12,187 bases of DNA from Weeksellaceae bacterium (GTDB taxonomy: Bacteria; Bacteroidota; Bacteroidia; Flavobacteriales; Weeksellaceae), in the NCBI GenBank assembly GCA_028694715.1, contig JAQVKJ010000012.1, positions 1 to 12,187 of the forward strand. The letters are read 5' to 3'. Positions 1 through 7,426 of this stretch are shown piece by piece. The notes beneath the pieces were generated by a model. The model was not told where the DNA came from and did not search any database. It saw only the letters and a program-made list of their open reading frames with translations. The first letter of the stretch is position 1; each line of letters starts with the position of its first letter. The position numbers were made by a program, and so were the translations under genes.

Positions 1-404
1 GTATAAAAAGAATACATCATTTTTTCGCTCAGCAAATCAAATCCGTACAAGATTTTGTACAATGTCACAACAATAAAGAAAAACAAAAACGGGACAAACA
101 GCATTTTCTCTTTTTTCCCAACCACAAATTCGGGATTTAGATAGGTCTTCACATAAAAATAATAAAACACCATATTGACCGAGGCATAGGGCAGAAAGAT
201 ATAATTAATCAGTGTATCATAAGAAATCAGGTTTGCCAGACTAAAATAGTATTGAAAATTATTGAGCGAAAAGCCCAGAATCAGCAATGCCAAAAAATAA
301 TTGCTTTTTGATTTGAGTCTTTTTGAAAAAAAAGTAATGATAGTGAACAAGAAGCCTTGTACGGCACCAATCAGCAAGAGTATATTTAGTATGTCAGTGT
401 ACAT
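1..404 (-). CDS. Membrane-anchored AraC-type regulator, N-terminal part (partial)
   Basis: The reading frame opens with ATG at 404-402 and runs without a stop to the left edge, giving 134 residues of a longer protein. It is strongly hydrophobic, with probable membrane segments at about residues 5-25, 36-54, 64-85 and 103-120. The start, ILLLIGAVQGFLF, a basic KRLKSKSN stretch, then FLALLILGFSLNN, is the pattern I know from Bacteroidota regulators that have a multi-spanning N-terminal membrane region and a C-terminal cytoplasmic AraC helix-turn-helix. The DNA-binding half would lie outside the window, so the regulator call rests on this pattern alone; another membrane protein is possible. It begins 39 bases after the stop of the thioredoxin-like gene on the same strand with no terminator between them, so the two may be co-transcribed. 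No Shine-Dalgarno is visible. The gene is real with high confidence and the family with moderate confidence. Confidence 0.65.
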   Translation of the reverse strand, partial: MYTDILNILLLIGAVQGFLFTIITFFSKRLKSKSNYFLALLILGFSLNNFQYYFSLANLISYDTLINYIFLPYASVNMVFYYFYVKTYLNPEFVVGKKEKMLFVPFLFFFIVVTLYKILYGFDLLSEKMMYSFY

Positions 405-443
405 ATTGCTTCGGTAGGGTTATACATGGCATTTTGAGGGTTT

Positions 444-923
444 TCATTTGTTGTACAGCTCAGGATTCAATGCTTCGGGCGACCATTGCTGCAAAAAGGT
501 CAATACTTTCATTCTGTCGTGTCCTTTTCCTTCTTCCAGATAACCAGAATTTTGTGTGTGCAGCCTTTTGCCGTCCTCATTCAAAATTACAAAAACAGGA
601 AAGCCGAACCTTTGCGGATATTCCAACTGTTTCAATATTTTTTCATTTTTGTTTTCTTTGCTGTAATTGACATGGATCAACACAAAATTTTTGTTGATAA
701 AATTATTGATTTCTTCATCAGTTGTGATTAGCTGATTAAAAAGCAAACACCAACCACACCAATTCCCGCCGATTTCAATAAAAACATGTTTGTTTTCGGC
801 TTTTGCTTCGGCCAAGGCATCACTCAGTTGTTTTTCGGCATCTGCATCAGGATCAAAGAACTGCTGACTATACACAGTTACGAAACAAGAAATGATAAGA
901 ACAAGGGTCAAAAAATACCTCAT
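444..923 (-). CDS. Secreted thioredoxin-like protein (CGWC)
   Basis: This 159-residue protein has a hydrophobic N-terminal export signal (about residues 3-18) followed by SQQ, a common signal peptidase I site in Bacteroidota. The IISC at residues 10-13 is also compatible with a lipobox, so a lipoprotein cannot be excluded. A thioredoxin fold follows. The active site W-C-G-W-C has its two cysteines at 56 and 59, and the conserved cis-proline is P109 in FGFPVFVIL. The context AKAENKHVFIEIGG before the CxxC matches the thioredoxin_7/DUF255-like group. The expected role is thiol-disulfide exchange in the periplasm, probably reduction or isomerisation of exported proteins; the partner is unknown. 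The start at 923 is supported by the signal peptide and by a well-placed promoter just upstream. A probable membrane regulator gene follows 39 bases downstream. Confidence 0.85.
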   Translation of the reverse strand: MRYFLTLVLIISCFVTVYSQQFFDPDADAEKQLSDALAEAKAENKHVFIEIGGNWCGWCLLFNQLITTDEEINNFINKNFVLIHVNYSKENKNEKILKQLEYPQRFGFPVFVILNEDGKRLHTQNSGYLEEGKGHDRMKVLTFLQQWSPEALNPELYNK

Positions 924-941
924 CTGTTTGTTAATTTAAAC

Positions 942-972
942 CAAAAATAATAGAATTTTCAAAGTTGTCAAA
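942..972 (-). promoter_or_regulatory. Bacteroidota-type promoter for the thioredoxin-like gene
   Basis: Read on the minus strand, TTTG (972-969) is followed after 19 bases by TATTTTTG (949-942). This matches the Bacteroidota primary sigma consensus TTTG / TAnnTTTG at normal spacing. Transcription would start near 935-938, leaving a leader of only about 15 bases before the ATG at 923. Confidence 0.6.
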
Positions 973-1033
973 TCTTTATGAGAATCTAATCACCCAAATG
1001 CTCTAATAATTGATGATGGATTTTATAATTTTA

Positions 1034-1067
1034 TTTGATAAAACGAATGGATTTTTTAGTAATTTTG
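1034..1067 (+). promoter_or_regulatory. Bacteroidota-type promoter for the decarboxylase/DHS-like operon
   Basis: TTTG (1034-1037) is followed after 22 bases by TAATTTTG (1060-1067), a full match to the TAnnTTTG -7 element, and then by CAC. Transcription would begin near 1071-1074. The spacing is at the long end for this class. The promoter sits about 175 bases before the start codon of the decarboxylase gene. Confidence 0.6.
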
Positions 1068-1071
1068 CACT

Positions 1072-1245
1072 CTGTTTTTTCAAAAATTTGTTGAATAAAA
1101 AATTAATTGTTTGAATTGAATGTTTTTCTTTTGAGTAACCTCATTCTGCTTGAATGGATTATTCGTAAGTTCAGGTGTTCATTAAGAGTTTAAAAAAATG
1201 CTGAACCAAACTTAACCGTTTTTTTAACTTTTAACTTTTACGACA
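1072..1245 (+). other. Long 5' leader of the decarboxylase operon
   Basis: About 170 bases lie between the predicted transcription start and the ATG at 1246, unusually long for this phylum. The leader holds two minimal reading frames, ATG-GAT-TAT-TCG-TAA (1154-1168) and ATG-CTG-AAC-CAA-ACT-TAA (1198-1215), a weak CATTC/GAATG hairpin (1141-1155), and a tandem repeat AACTTTT AACTTTT (1226-1239) just before the start codon. I recognise no known riboswitch. Whether any of this regulates the operon is inference. Confidence 0.3.
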
Positions 1246-2679
1246 ATGAACACAAGATATTTAGATCTGATTGAACAATCATTTTATTTTCCTCAAGAGG
1301 AATTCACCCTCGATGGTGGGAACTTACAGTTTCATGGCATTGATTTGATGAAACTGATTGAAGAGCACGGCACGCCACTTAAACTGACTTATCTCCCCAA
1401 AATTTCTGAAAACATCCAAAAAGCCAAAACTTGGTTCGATGTTGCACGAAAAAAATTAGGTTACAAAGGCAAATATCATTATTGTTATTGCACCAAGAGT
1501 TCGCATTTTCACCATGTACTCGAAGAAGCACTCAAAAACAATATCCACATTGAAACCTCGTCGGCCTATGACATCAATATCATTGAAAATTTGATGGAAG
1601 AAGGATTATTAAGCACCGACAACTATGTTATCTGTAATGGATTCAAGAGAGAACAATACATCACCAACATCGCAAGACTGATCAACAACGGACACAAGAA
1701 AGTCATTCCTATTCTGGACAATTATGAGGAATTTCAATTATTGTTAGATGCAACAGCCAAAAACTTTGACATCGGTATCAGGATTGCATCCGAAGAAGAA
1801 CCCAAATTCGAGTTCTATACCTCAAGACTCGGTATCGGATACAAAGACATCGTTCCATTTTATGTGAATCATATCAGAGATGAGAAAAGAGTAAAACTAA
1901 AAATGCTTCACTTCTTCATTAATACCGGCATCAAAGACAACTCATACTACTGGAACGAACTCAACAAATGTCTTCAGGTCTATGTAAAACTCAAAGCCGT
2001 GTGCCCTTCATTGGATTCATTGAACATCGGCGGTGGATTCCCAGTAAAGAATTCCCCTGGTTTTGAATTCGATTATGCTTATATGATTGAAGAAATTTTG
2101 AATCAAATAAAAATCATCTGTGACGACTGGGAGGTACCTGTCCCACATATTTTCACCGAATTCGGTTCGTTTACAGTGGGAGAGAGCGGGGCAGTCCTAT
2201 ACAAAGTTTTGCAACAAAAAAAACAAAACGACCGCGAATCCTGGAATATGATTGATTCATCTTTCATGACCACATTGCCCGACGCATGGGCAATCAGTAA
2301 GCGCTTCGTACTTTTTCCAGTCAACCGCTGGATGGATCGCTACGAACGGGTTCTACTCGGCGGACTAACCTGTGACAGTGATGATTATTATAATTCCGAA
2401 CAGCATGTCAACGCTATTTATTTGCCTAAATTCAATCAGAGCAAACCGCTTTATATCGGGTTTTTTAACACCGGCGCTTATCAGGACAACATCGGCGGGT
2501 TTGGGGGAGTGCATCATTGCCTGATGCCACAACCCAAATACATTCTGATTGATGAAAATCATCAGGTTGAAGTTTTTTCAGAAGAACAAACGCACCAAGA
2601 AGTATTAGATTTGCTTGGATACAACAATTACAACAACAAAGAAAAAGGAGAAAGGTTTAACAAAAAAATGAAATTATGA
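1246..2679 (+). CDS. speA: Arginine decarboxylase, fold-III PLP (Bacteroidota type)
   Basis: This 477-residue enzyme belongs to the alanine-racemase-fold decarboxylases (ornithine/arginine/diaminopimelate). Visible landmarks are the PLP lysine K84 in YCTKSSHF, SRLGIG at 193-198, the glycine loop GGGFP at 262-266 that holds the cofactor phosphate, TEFGSFTVGESG at 304-315 in place of the EPGR motif, the catalytic CDSDD at 376-380, and GAYQDN at 410-415 with the active-site Tyr. The whole sequence resembles the roughly 465-residue Bacteroidota enzymes annotated as arginine decarboxylase, which are much shorter than E. coli SpeA. The expected reaction is arginine to agmatine plus CO2 in the cytoplasm. 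Substrate choice within this fold cannot be proved from motifs; ornithine, lysine or carboxynorspermidine remain alternatives. Its stop overlaps the next ATG as ATGA, so the two genes are probably translationally coupled. The last 15 or so residues are lysine-rich and look like a variable tail. Confidence 0.85.
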   Translation: MNTRYLDLIEQSFYFPQEEFTLDGGNLQFHGIDLMKLIEEHGTPLKLTYLPKISENIQKAKTWFDVARKKLGYKGKYHYCYCTKSSHFHHVLEEALKNNIHIETSSAYDINIIENLMEEGLLSTDNYVICNGFKREQYITNIARLINNGHKKVIPILDNYEEFQLLLDATAKNFDIGIRIASEEEPKFEFYTSRLGIGYKDIVPFYVNHIRDEKRVKLKMLHFFINTGIKDNSYYWNELNKCLQVYVKLKAVCPSLDSLNIGGGFPVKNSPGFEFDYAYMIEEILNQIKIICDDWEVPVPHIFTEFGSFTVGESGAVLYKVLQQKKQNDRESWNMIDSSFMTTLPDAWAISKRFVLFPVNRWMDRYERVLLGGLTCDSDDYYNSEQHVNAIYLPKFNQSKPLYIGFFNTGAYQDNIGGFGGVHHCLMPQPKYILIDENHQVEVFSEEQTHQEVLDLLGYNNYNNKEKGERFNKKMKL

Positions 2680-3650
2680 GCAAAGGACCGATCAGTCAGT
2701 TTATCGAACATAATTACAGACATTTCAATGCAGCCGCATTGATGGATGCTGCCAAAGGATACGAAGCACATTTGGATGCCGGCGGAAAAATGCTTGTCTC
2801 ATTGGCAGGTGCCATGAGCACAGCCGAATTGGGTATTTCATTGGCCGAAATGATTCGTAAAGGAAAAGTGGATATTATTTCTTGTACCGGTGCCAATTTA
2901 GAGGAGGATGTGATGAATCTGGTAGCACATTCACACTACAAAAGAGTTCCAAATTACCGTGATTTAACACCAGAACAGGAAAAAGAGCTACTTGACGGGC
3001 ACTACAACCGGGTGACAGACACCTGCATCCCCGAAGAAGAAGCATTTCGCCGTTTACAAAAACATCTGGAAGATGTATGGCAATCAGCCGAACAAAAAGG
3101 TGAAAGATATTTTCCGCATGAATTCCTTTATCAGGTGGTTAATTCAGGAGTACTTGAACAATATTATGAAATTGACCCAAAAAATTCATGGATTGTTGCT
3201 GCTGCCGAAAGAAATCTTCCGATTGTTGTACCCGGATGGGAAGATTCAACCTGCGGTAACATTTTTACATCCAATGTAATCAAAGGAAATTTAAAAGCTT
3301 CCACAGTCAAGGGAGGTATTGAATACATGATTTATTTGACCGAATGGTACAGAGCAAATTCTGGTGGTAAAGGCGTAGGCTTCTTTCAGATCGGTGGAGG
3401 TATTGCAGGAGATTTTCCGATTTGCGTGGTACCGATGATGTATCAGGATTTGGAATGGGAAGCCGTACCTTTCTGGGCATATTTCTGTCAGATTTCGGAC
3501 TCTACAACTTCCTACGGTTCTTATTCGGGGGCAGTTCCCAATGAGAAAATCACCTGGGGAAAGCTGGATGTGGACACGCCCAAATTCATTGTTGAATCTG
3601 ATGCAACCATTGTGGCTCCCCTGATTTTCGCATGGGTGCTTGGCCAGTAA
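2676..3650 (+). CDS. Deoxyhypusine synthase-like NAD-dependent enzyme
   Basis: This 324-residue protein has the deoxyhypusine synthase (DHS) fold. The NAD-binding part is seen in SLAGAMSTAELG (42-53) and CTGANLEEDV (70-79), with GGG at 240-242. The lysine that forms the covalent imine in DHS is kept as K296 in ITWGK, together with W294 and E290. In eukaryotes DHS moves the aminobutyl group of spermidine onto eIF5A; bacteria lack eIF5A, and plant homospermidine synthase is a DHS descendant, so a small-molecule polyamine product is expected. Aligned by eye, the human residues D243, H288 and D316 are replaced by N195, F247 and Y283, which suggests a different amine substrate. The start overlaps the stop of the arginine decarboxylase gene, so agmatine or a derivative is a likely input. 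The gene ends about 33 bases before a strong terminator. The family is secure; the exact reaction is not known from the sequence. Confidence 0.85.
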   Translation: MSKGPISQFIEHNYRHFNAAALMDAAKGYEAHLDAGGKMLVSLAGAMSTAELGISLAEMIRKGKVDIISCTGANLEEDVMNLVAHSHYKRVPNYRDLTPEQEKELLDGHYNRVTDTCIPEEEAFRRLQKHLEDVWQSAEQKGERYFPHEFLYQVVNSGVLEQYYEIDPKNSWIVAAAERNLPIVVPGWEDSTCGNIFTSNVIKGNLKASTVKGGIEYMIYLTEWYRANSGGKGVGFFQIGGGIAGDFPICVVPMMYQDLEWEAVPFWAYFCQISDSTTSYGSYSGAVPNEKITWGKLDVDTPKFIVESDATIVAPLIFAWVLGQ

Positions 3651-3683
3651 CAGATAATTTCTTCAACACAATCAATATAGAAT

Positions 3684-3720
3684 AATACCCTTCGAAAATT
3701 CAAATCGAAGGGTATTTTTT
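3684..3720 (+). terminator. Intrinsic terminator of the decarboxylase/DHS-like operon
   Basis: A perfect 11-bp inverted repeat, AATACCCTTCG (3684-3694) and CGAAGGGTATT (3706-3716), encloses an 11-base loop and runs into a T tract ending at 3720. It lies 33 bases after the DHS-like stop codon. This closes a two-gene operon and separates it from the GH3 fusion gene downstream. Confidence 0.85.
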
Positions 3721-3773
3721 GTTTGAGTCAAGACCACAAATAATAAATTTATTTTTTATAAGTTTTATTAATA

Positions 3774-3790
3774 ACTCAAGAGAATTGAGT
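3774..3790. repeat. Small inverted repeat upstream of the GH3 fusion
   Basis: ACTCAA (3774-3779) and TTGAGT (3785-3790) form a perfect 6-bp inverted repeat with a 5-base spacer. It lies about 95-110 bases before the predicted start of the GH3/beta-lactamase gene, where an operator could sit. There is no T tract, so it is not a terminator. No clear TTTG/TAnnTTTG promoter was found in this 209-base gap. A chance occurrence is quite possible. Confidence 0.2.
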
Positions 3791-3883
3791 AGTGAGCCAC
3801 ACTGAATTTAAATGTTCATTGGCAAACAAACTTTTATTTCTGATAAATAATCACTTTTTTTGAGCATTAAATACATGATTTTT

Positions 3884-6763
3884 ATGAAGTGCAGCTTGTT
3901 TTCAGTACTATTTATTCTATGCTGTATGGCCACAGCCCAACAACATTCGCCTTTGGTAACCGATTCTGTCAATCAAGTCAAATGGGTCAATGAGAAATAC
4001 CAATCGATGAGTCTTGAAGAAAGAGTGGGGCAATTGTTCGTGGTCGCAGCCTATTCCAACCGCGATGAATCACATGAAACTGAAATAGAAAATTTGATTA
4101 AAAATGAAGCCATTGGCGGACTGATTTTTATGCAAGACGATGCACTTCATCAGGCCGAACTCACCAATCGCTACAATAAATCGTCCAAAATCCCACTTTT
4201 GATTGGCATGGATGCCGAATGGGGATTGGCGATGCGTTTGAAAGACCTTGAGCGTTTTCCTTGGGCAATGACTGTGGGAGCGATTACCGACAATACGCTG
4301 GTCAGAAAAATGGGGAATGACATAGGTGAACAGGCCGTTAGATTGGGTGTGAATTTTAATTTCGCACCTGTTTCTGACATCAACACCAATCCACAAAATC
4401 CGATCATTGGCAATCGTTCCTACGGCTCAGATGTGGACAATGTTTCCGCCAAAGGGATTGCTTATATGCTTGGATTGAAAGACCAAAAGGTACTTGCCTC
4501 AGCCAAACATTTTCCAGGACATGGCGACACCAGTCAGGACTCTCACAAAACTCTTCCAATGGTTCCGCATGATCTGTATCGGCTGAAATCAGTGGAACTG
4601 GCTTCATTTAAGCAACTGATTGATGCCGGAGTGCCTGCCATAATGGTTGCCCACCTGAATGTTCCTGCCTTGGACGACAGCGGTCTGCCTTCATCTCTTT
4701 CCAAAAAAATCATCACTGATTTGCTAAAAACTGAAATGAATTTCAAGGGGTTGATCGTGACAGATGCACTGAACATGGTCGGTGTTGCTAAGGCTTATCC
4801 GCCCGGTGTGGTGGATCTTATGGCGTTTGAAGCCGGAAATGATATTTTGCTTTTTTCGCAAGATGTAAAAAAAGCCAAACAAAAGATCATTGAAAAAATT
4901 CAATCAGGTGAAATATCAGAACAAAGATTGGAAGAAAGCGTAAAAAAAATACTGACTGCCAAATATTTTGTCGGATTGAATCAACCAAAAACCATTGACC
5001 TCAATCAGCTGATGGAAGAGCTCAACAAAGTAAAATACACGCAAACCATTTATCAGTTGTATGAAAATGCGATGACACTGGTGAAAAATGATGAAAACTT
5101 GATTCCCTTTCAACAAATCTCTAATTTGAAATTCGCATACATACCACTTGAGGAAGCAGAAACCGGAAATTTTTTAGAGAACATGAATTTTCATGTGCCG
5201 ATAGATGAAATTAAAATCAAATCCATTGGTGAAATCTCGCATCTGAAGACTTATGATTTTGTAATAATAGGTGTACATAAATCGAATGAAACACCATATA
5301 AGAGTTTCAAAATTTCAAAAAATTCAAAACAAATCATTCAAGCAGTAGCCAATCAAAACAAAACAATTTTGGTGCATTTCGGAAGTCCTTATGGATTAAT
5401 GGATCTTGACATCAGCAGGCTCAAATCTGTTCTGTTGATGTACCAAAATCTGGACGACACACATGATTTGGCAGCAGGTGCTTTATTTGGTGCTGCTGCC
5501 ATCAAGGGAAGACTGCCTGTGGATGTAAATGAGGATTTGAAATTCGGGAGGTCTCTACTGACAGAATCGTTGTACAGACTGGGATTTGCCCAACCGGGAG
5601 CAGTAGGCATGGACCCGAGTTTGTTGAAACAAATCGACGATTTGGCTTGGGAAGCAGTCCATTCGAATGCAACGCCGGGCATGCAAATTGTAGCTGCAAG
5701 ACACGGAAAAATTGTTTATAACAAAGCAATTGGATACAAAACGGCTGAGAAAACAGAAAAAGTGAATCGAGACAATTTATATGATTTGGCATCTGTTACC
5801 AAAATCACGGCTACCGTTCCTTTGCTGATGGAGGAAACTGACAAAGGAAAGCTGCAATTGGATCAACCATTGTCATCCATACTGCCCGAAAGCTCAAAAA
5901 CCGATAAAGGAAATCTGAAACTAAGAGAAATTCTTTCCCATCAATCGGGGTTTCCGCCTTGGATTGGATTTTATAAAGAATCTGTCAATGTCCAGAATGC
6001 ACGCTTGTACTTGGATTATTATTCAAGAAAACCCGACGAAGAACATACCATCAAAGTGACTGATAACATTTATATCATCAATTCAATCAAGGATACCATC
6101 ATGACCGATATTCTGTATGCTCCTCTTGGAAAAAAAACATATGCTTACAGTGATTTGGGTTATTATTTGTTTCAGGAATTTCTTGAAAGACGCTATCAAC
6201 AACCACTCGATTCATTGGCAGCAGAAAGAATCTATGGCCCGATGAATATGTGGACCACCACTTATCTACCCAGAAACAAATTTGATATCAGCCGTATTGT
6301 GCCGACGGCCCATGACAAAACATACAGAAATCAACTGCTTGTAGGCTATGTTCAAGACGAAGGGGCAGCCATGATGGGCGGTGTGGCCGGTCATGCAGGT
6401 TTATTTTCGAATGCAGAAGATCTGGCCAAGCTGATGCAAATGTATCTGAACGGTGGGATTTATGGTGGCCTTCGTTTTTTTGAACCTGAAACCGTTGAAG
6501 AATTCACGAAAAATCAATACAACGGGAACAGGAGAGGAGCAGGTTTTGACAAAATCCAAAATCCATCAAAAGACGGACCTTCGGTACAAAGTTATGGGCA
6601 TTATGGTTTTACAGGGACCATGGTCTGGAATGACCCCGCTCAGCAATTGGTGTATGTGATTCTTACCAATAGAGTCAATCCGAGTGTGGAAAACAAGAAG
6701 TTGCAAAGCATGAAAGTACGGGAAAACATTCGACAAAAACTATATGATGCAATTGTGGACTAA
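3884..6763 (+). CDS. GH3 beta-N-acetylglucosaminidase (NagZ-type) fused to a serine beta-lactamase domain
   Basis: This is a 959-residue exported protein with two enzymes. I chose the ATG at 3884 because MKCSLFSVLFILCCMATA-QQ is a clean signal peptide; the ATG at 3875 or the TTG at 3860 would add 3 or 8 residues. The GH3 N-terminal domain (about 37-362) carries the NagZ signature KHFPGHG (208-214), the D219-S-H221 dyad that serves as acid/base in this group, and the nucleophile D294 in TDALNM. A GH3 C-terminal domain follows (about 385-560). The beta-lactamase/PBP-like part (about 580-955) has S637-V-T-K640 (SxxK), Y755-S-D757 where Y-x-N is usual, and H906-Y-G908 as the third motif. The likely substrates are GlcNAc-containing muropeptides in the periplasm, the second domain acting as a D-Ala peptidase or esterase. 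The architecture is known in Bacteroidota. The gene stands alone between two terminators and converges with the gene to its right. Confidence 0.88.
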   Translation: MKCSLFSVLFILCCMATAQQHSPLVTDSVNQVKWVNEKYQSMSLEERVGQLFVVAAYSNRDESHETEIENLIKNEAIGGLIFMQDDALHQAELTNRYNKSSKIPLLIGMDAEWGLAMRLKDLERFPWAMTVGAITDNTLVRKMGNDIGEQAVRLGVNFNFAPVSDINTNPQNPIIGNRSYGSDVDNVSAKGIAYMLGLKDQKVLASAKHFPGHGDTSQDSHKTLPMVPHDLYRLKSVELASFKQLIDAGVPAIMVAHLNVPALDDSGLPSSLSKKIITDLLKTEMNFKGLIVTDALNMVGVAKAYPPGVVDLMAFEAGNDILLFSQDVKKAKQKIIEKIQSGEISEQRLEESVKKILTAKYFVGLNQPKTIDLNQLMEELNKVKYTQTIYQLYENAMTLVKNDENLIPFQQISNLKFAYIPLEEAETGNFLENMNFHVPIDEIKIKSIGEISHLKTYDFVIIGVHKSNETPYKSFKISKNSKQIIQAVANQNKTILVHFGSPYGLMDLDISRLKSVLLMYQNLDDTHDLAAGALFGAAAIKGRLPVDVNEDLKFGRSLLTESLYRLGFAQPGAVGMDPSLLKQIDDLAWEAVHSNATPGMQIVAARHGKIVYNKAIGYKTAEKTEKVNRDNLYDLASVTKITATVPLLMEETDKGKLQLDQPLSSILPESSKTDKGNLKLREILSHQSGFPPWIGFYKESVNVQNARLYLDYYSRKPDEEHTIKVTDNIYIINSIKDTIMTDILYAPLGKKTYAYSDLGYYLFQEFLERRYQQPLDSLAAERIYGPMNMWTTTYLPRNKFDISRIVPTAHDKTYRNQLLVGYVQDEGAAMMGGVAGHAGLFSNAEDLAKLMQMYLNGGIYGGLRFFEPETVEEFTKNQYNGNRRGAGFDKIQNPSKDGPSVQSYGHYGFTGTMVWNDPAQQLVYVILTNRVNPSVENKKLQSMKVRENIRQKLYDAIVD

Positions 6764-6788
6764 CAGTATCAATCATCTGTAATTCAAC

Positions 6789-6825
6789 AAAAAAGCTGCT
6801 TCCATATCCCTATGAAAACAGCTTC
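6789..6825 (-). terminator. Terminator of the surface-protein operon
   Basis: Read on the minus strand, GAAGCTG (6825-6819, CAGCTTC on plus) and CAGCTT (6798-6793) form a stem of at least 6 bp with a loop of about 20 bases that can pair further, followed by a run of T (plus-strand A run 6789-6794). It lies some 35 bases beyond the stop of the 181-residue gene. There is no T tract in the plus direction, so it mainly serves the leftward operon. Confidence 0.55.
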
Positions 6826-6857
6826 AATTAACCTAAAAAAAGTAAAGGTTGGTTGTC

Positions 6858-7403
6858 TTATTCTTGTGCCTTCCAAAATGACCACACACTGCCGTTGAAT
6901 ACTGCCAACATATTGGTGGAAGTAACAAAGACCATCATGCCCGGTGAGGGATTGATAATATCGTCGGTATCATTCACTTTGGGTAGAACCATTGCCTTAT
7001 CTGTATCTTCCAACACCAAAATCCCGACAGTACCGTTTTCATTGCCTATGCTTACTTTGGCGCTGGGATTCTCGGTCAAATCTTCTTGGATTTCAAGGCC
7101 GTCAATACCAGTGTTTGGGTCAATGGTAGTTCCGGTTTTGTCCACCGACAAATCCATCCATCCACCATTGTGTTTTGCCTTCACAGTTTTTTCGCTTGCG
7201 TCATAAATCAAGGTGCCGTTCGGAGCTTCAATCAAGGATAGGGTGTTGTCCACCCATGGCAGCAACAATCCTCTTGCTTCAGTGTCGGCAAATTCAAGAC
7301 TTACCGATGGGGAAGAAGCATTGTCTTTTCCAAAAACCAATTGTGCGTTTGTGGTGTAAAAACCCATGATTAGAACAAAGAATGTTATAATTAATTTTTT
7401 CAT
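6858..7403 (-). CDS. Secreted surface protein with a duplicated LLLP...GMMV...W module
   Basis: This 181-residue protein has a typical signal peptide, MKKLIITFFVLIMGFYTTNA-Q. The mature part contains two copies of one module. Copy 1 (about 37-85) reads DTEARGLLLP, then PNGTLIYDAS, then NGGWMDL. Copy 2 (about 129-177) reads DTDKAMVLP, then SPGMMVFVTS, then NGSVWSFW. Between them lies a Gly/Asn/Asp-rich stretch. The same pattern occurs at the end of the larger protein encoded just upstream. Such modules are frequent at the C-termini of Bacteroidota surface proteins and resemble fibre or adhesin parts; the biochemical role is unknown. No T9SS sorting domain is visible. The start lies 23 bases after the stop of the 682-residue gene, so the two are almost certainly one transcript and their products may form one surface structure. 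Confidence 0.8.
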   Translation of the reverse strand: MKKLIITFFVLIMGFYTTNAQLVFGKDNASSPSVSLEFADTEARGLLLPWVDNTLSLIEAPNGTLIYDASEKTVKAKHNGGWMDLSVDKTGTTIDPNTGIDGLEIQEDLTENPSAKVSIGNENGTVGILVLEDTDKAMVLPKVNDTDDIINPSPGMMVFVTSTNMLAVFNGSVWSFWKAQE

Positions 7404-7426
7404 TTTTCAATAGATGTATTAGTTAA

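Noticed and set aside
434..731. Plus-strand frames of 78 and 81 residues opposite the thioredoxin-like gene
   Set aside because: They lie antisense to a gene with a clear signal peptide and active site, and their translations look like low-complexity shadow sequence.
2103..2562. Minus-strand frames inside the arginine decarboxylase gene
   Set aside because: The plus-strand frame has conserved motifs throughout; the antisense frames have no recognisable features.
3860..3883. TTG or upstream ATG as start of the GH3 fusion gene
   Set aside because: The ATG at 3884 gives the best-formed signal peptide. The ATG at 3875 remains possible; TTG at 3860 is least likely when ATG codons follow closely.
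4070..5792. Several antisense frames of 66-108 residues within the GH3 fusion gene
   Set aside because: All overlap catalytic regions of the sense protein and show no family features, promoters or terminators of their own.
6853..7369. Plus-strand frames of 117 and 64 residues opposite the 181-residue surface gene
   Set aside because: The minus-strand frame has a signal peptide, an internal duplication and a paired gene upstream; the plus frames are serine- and proline-rich shadows.
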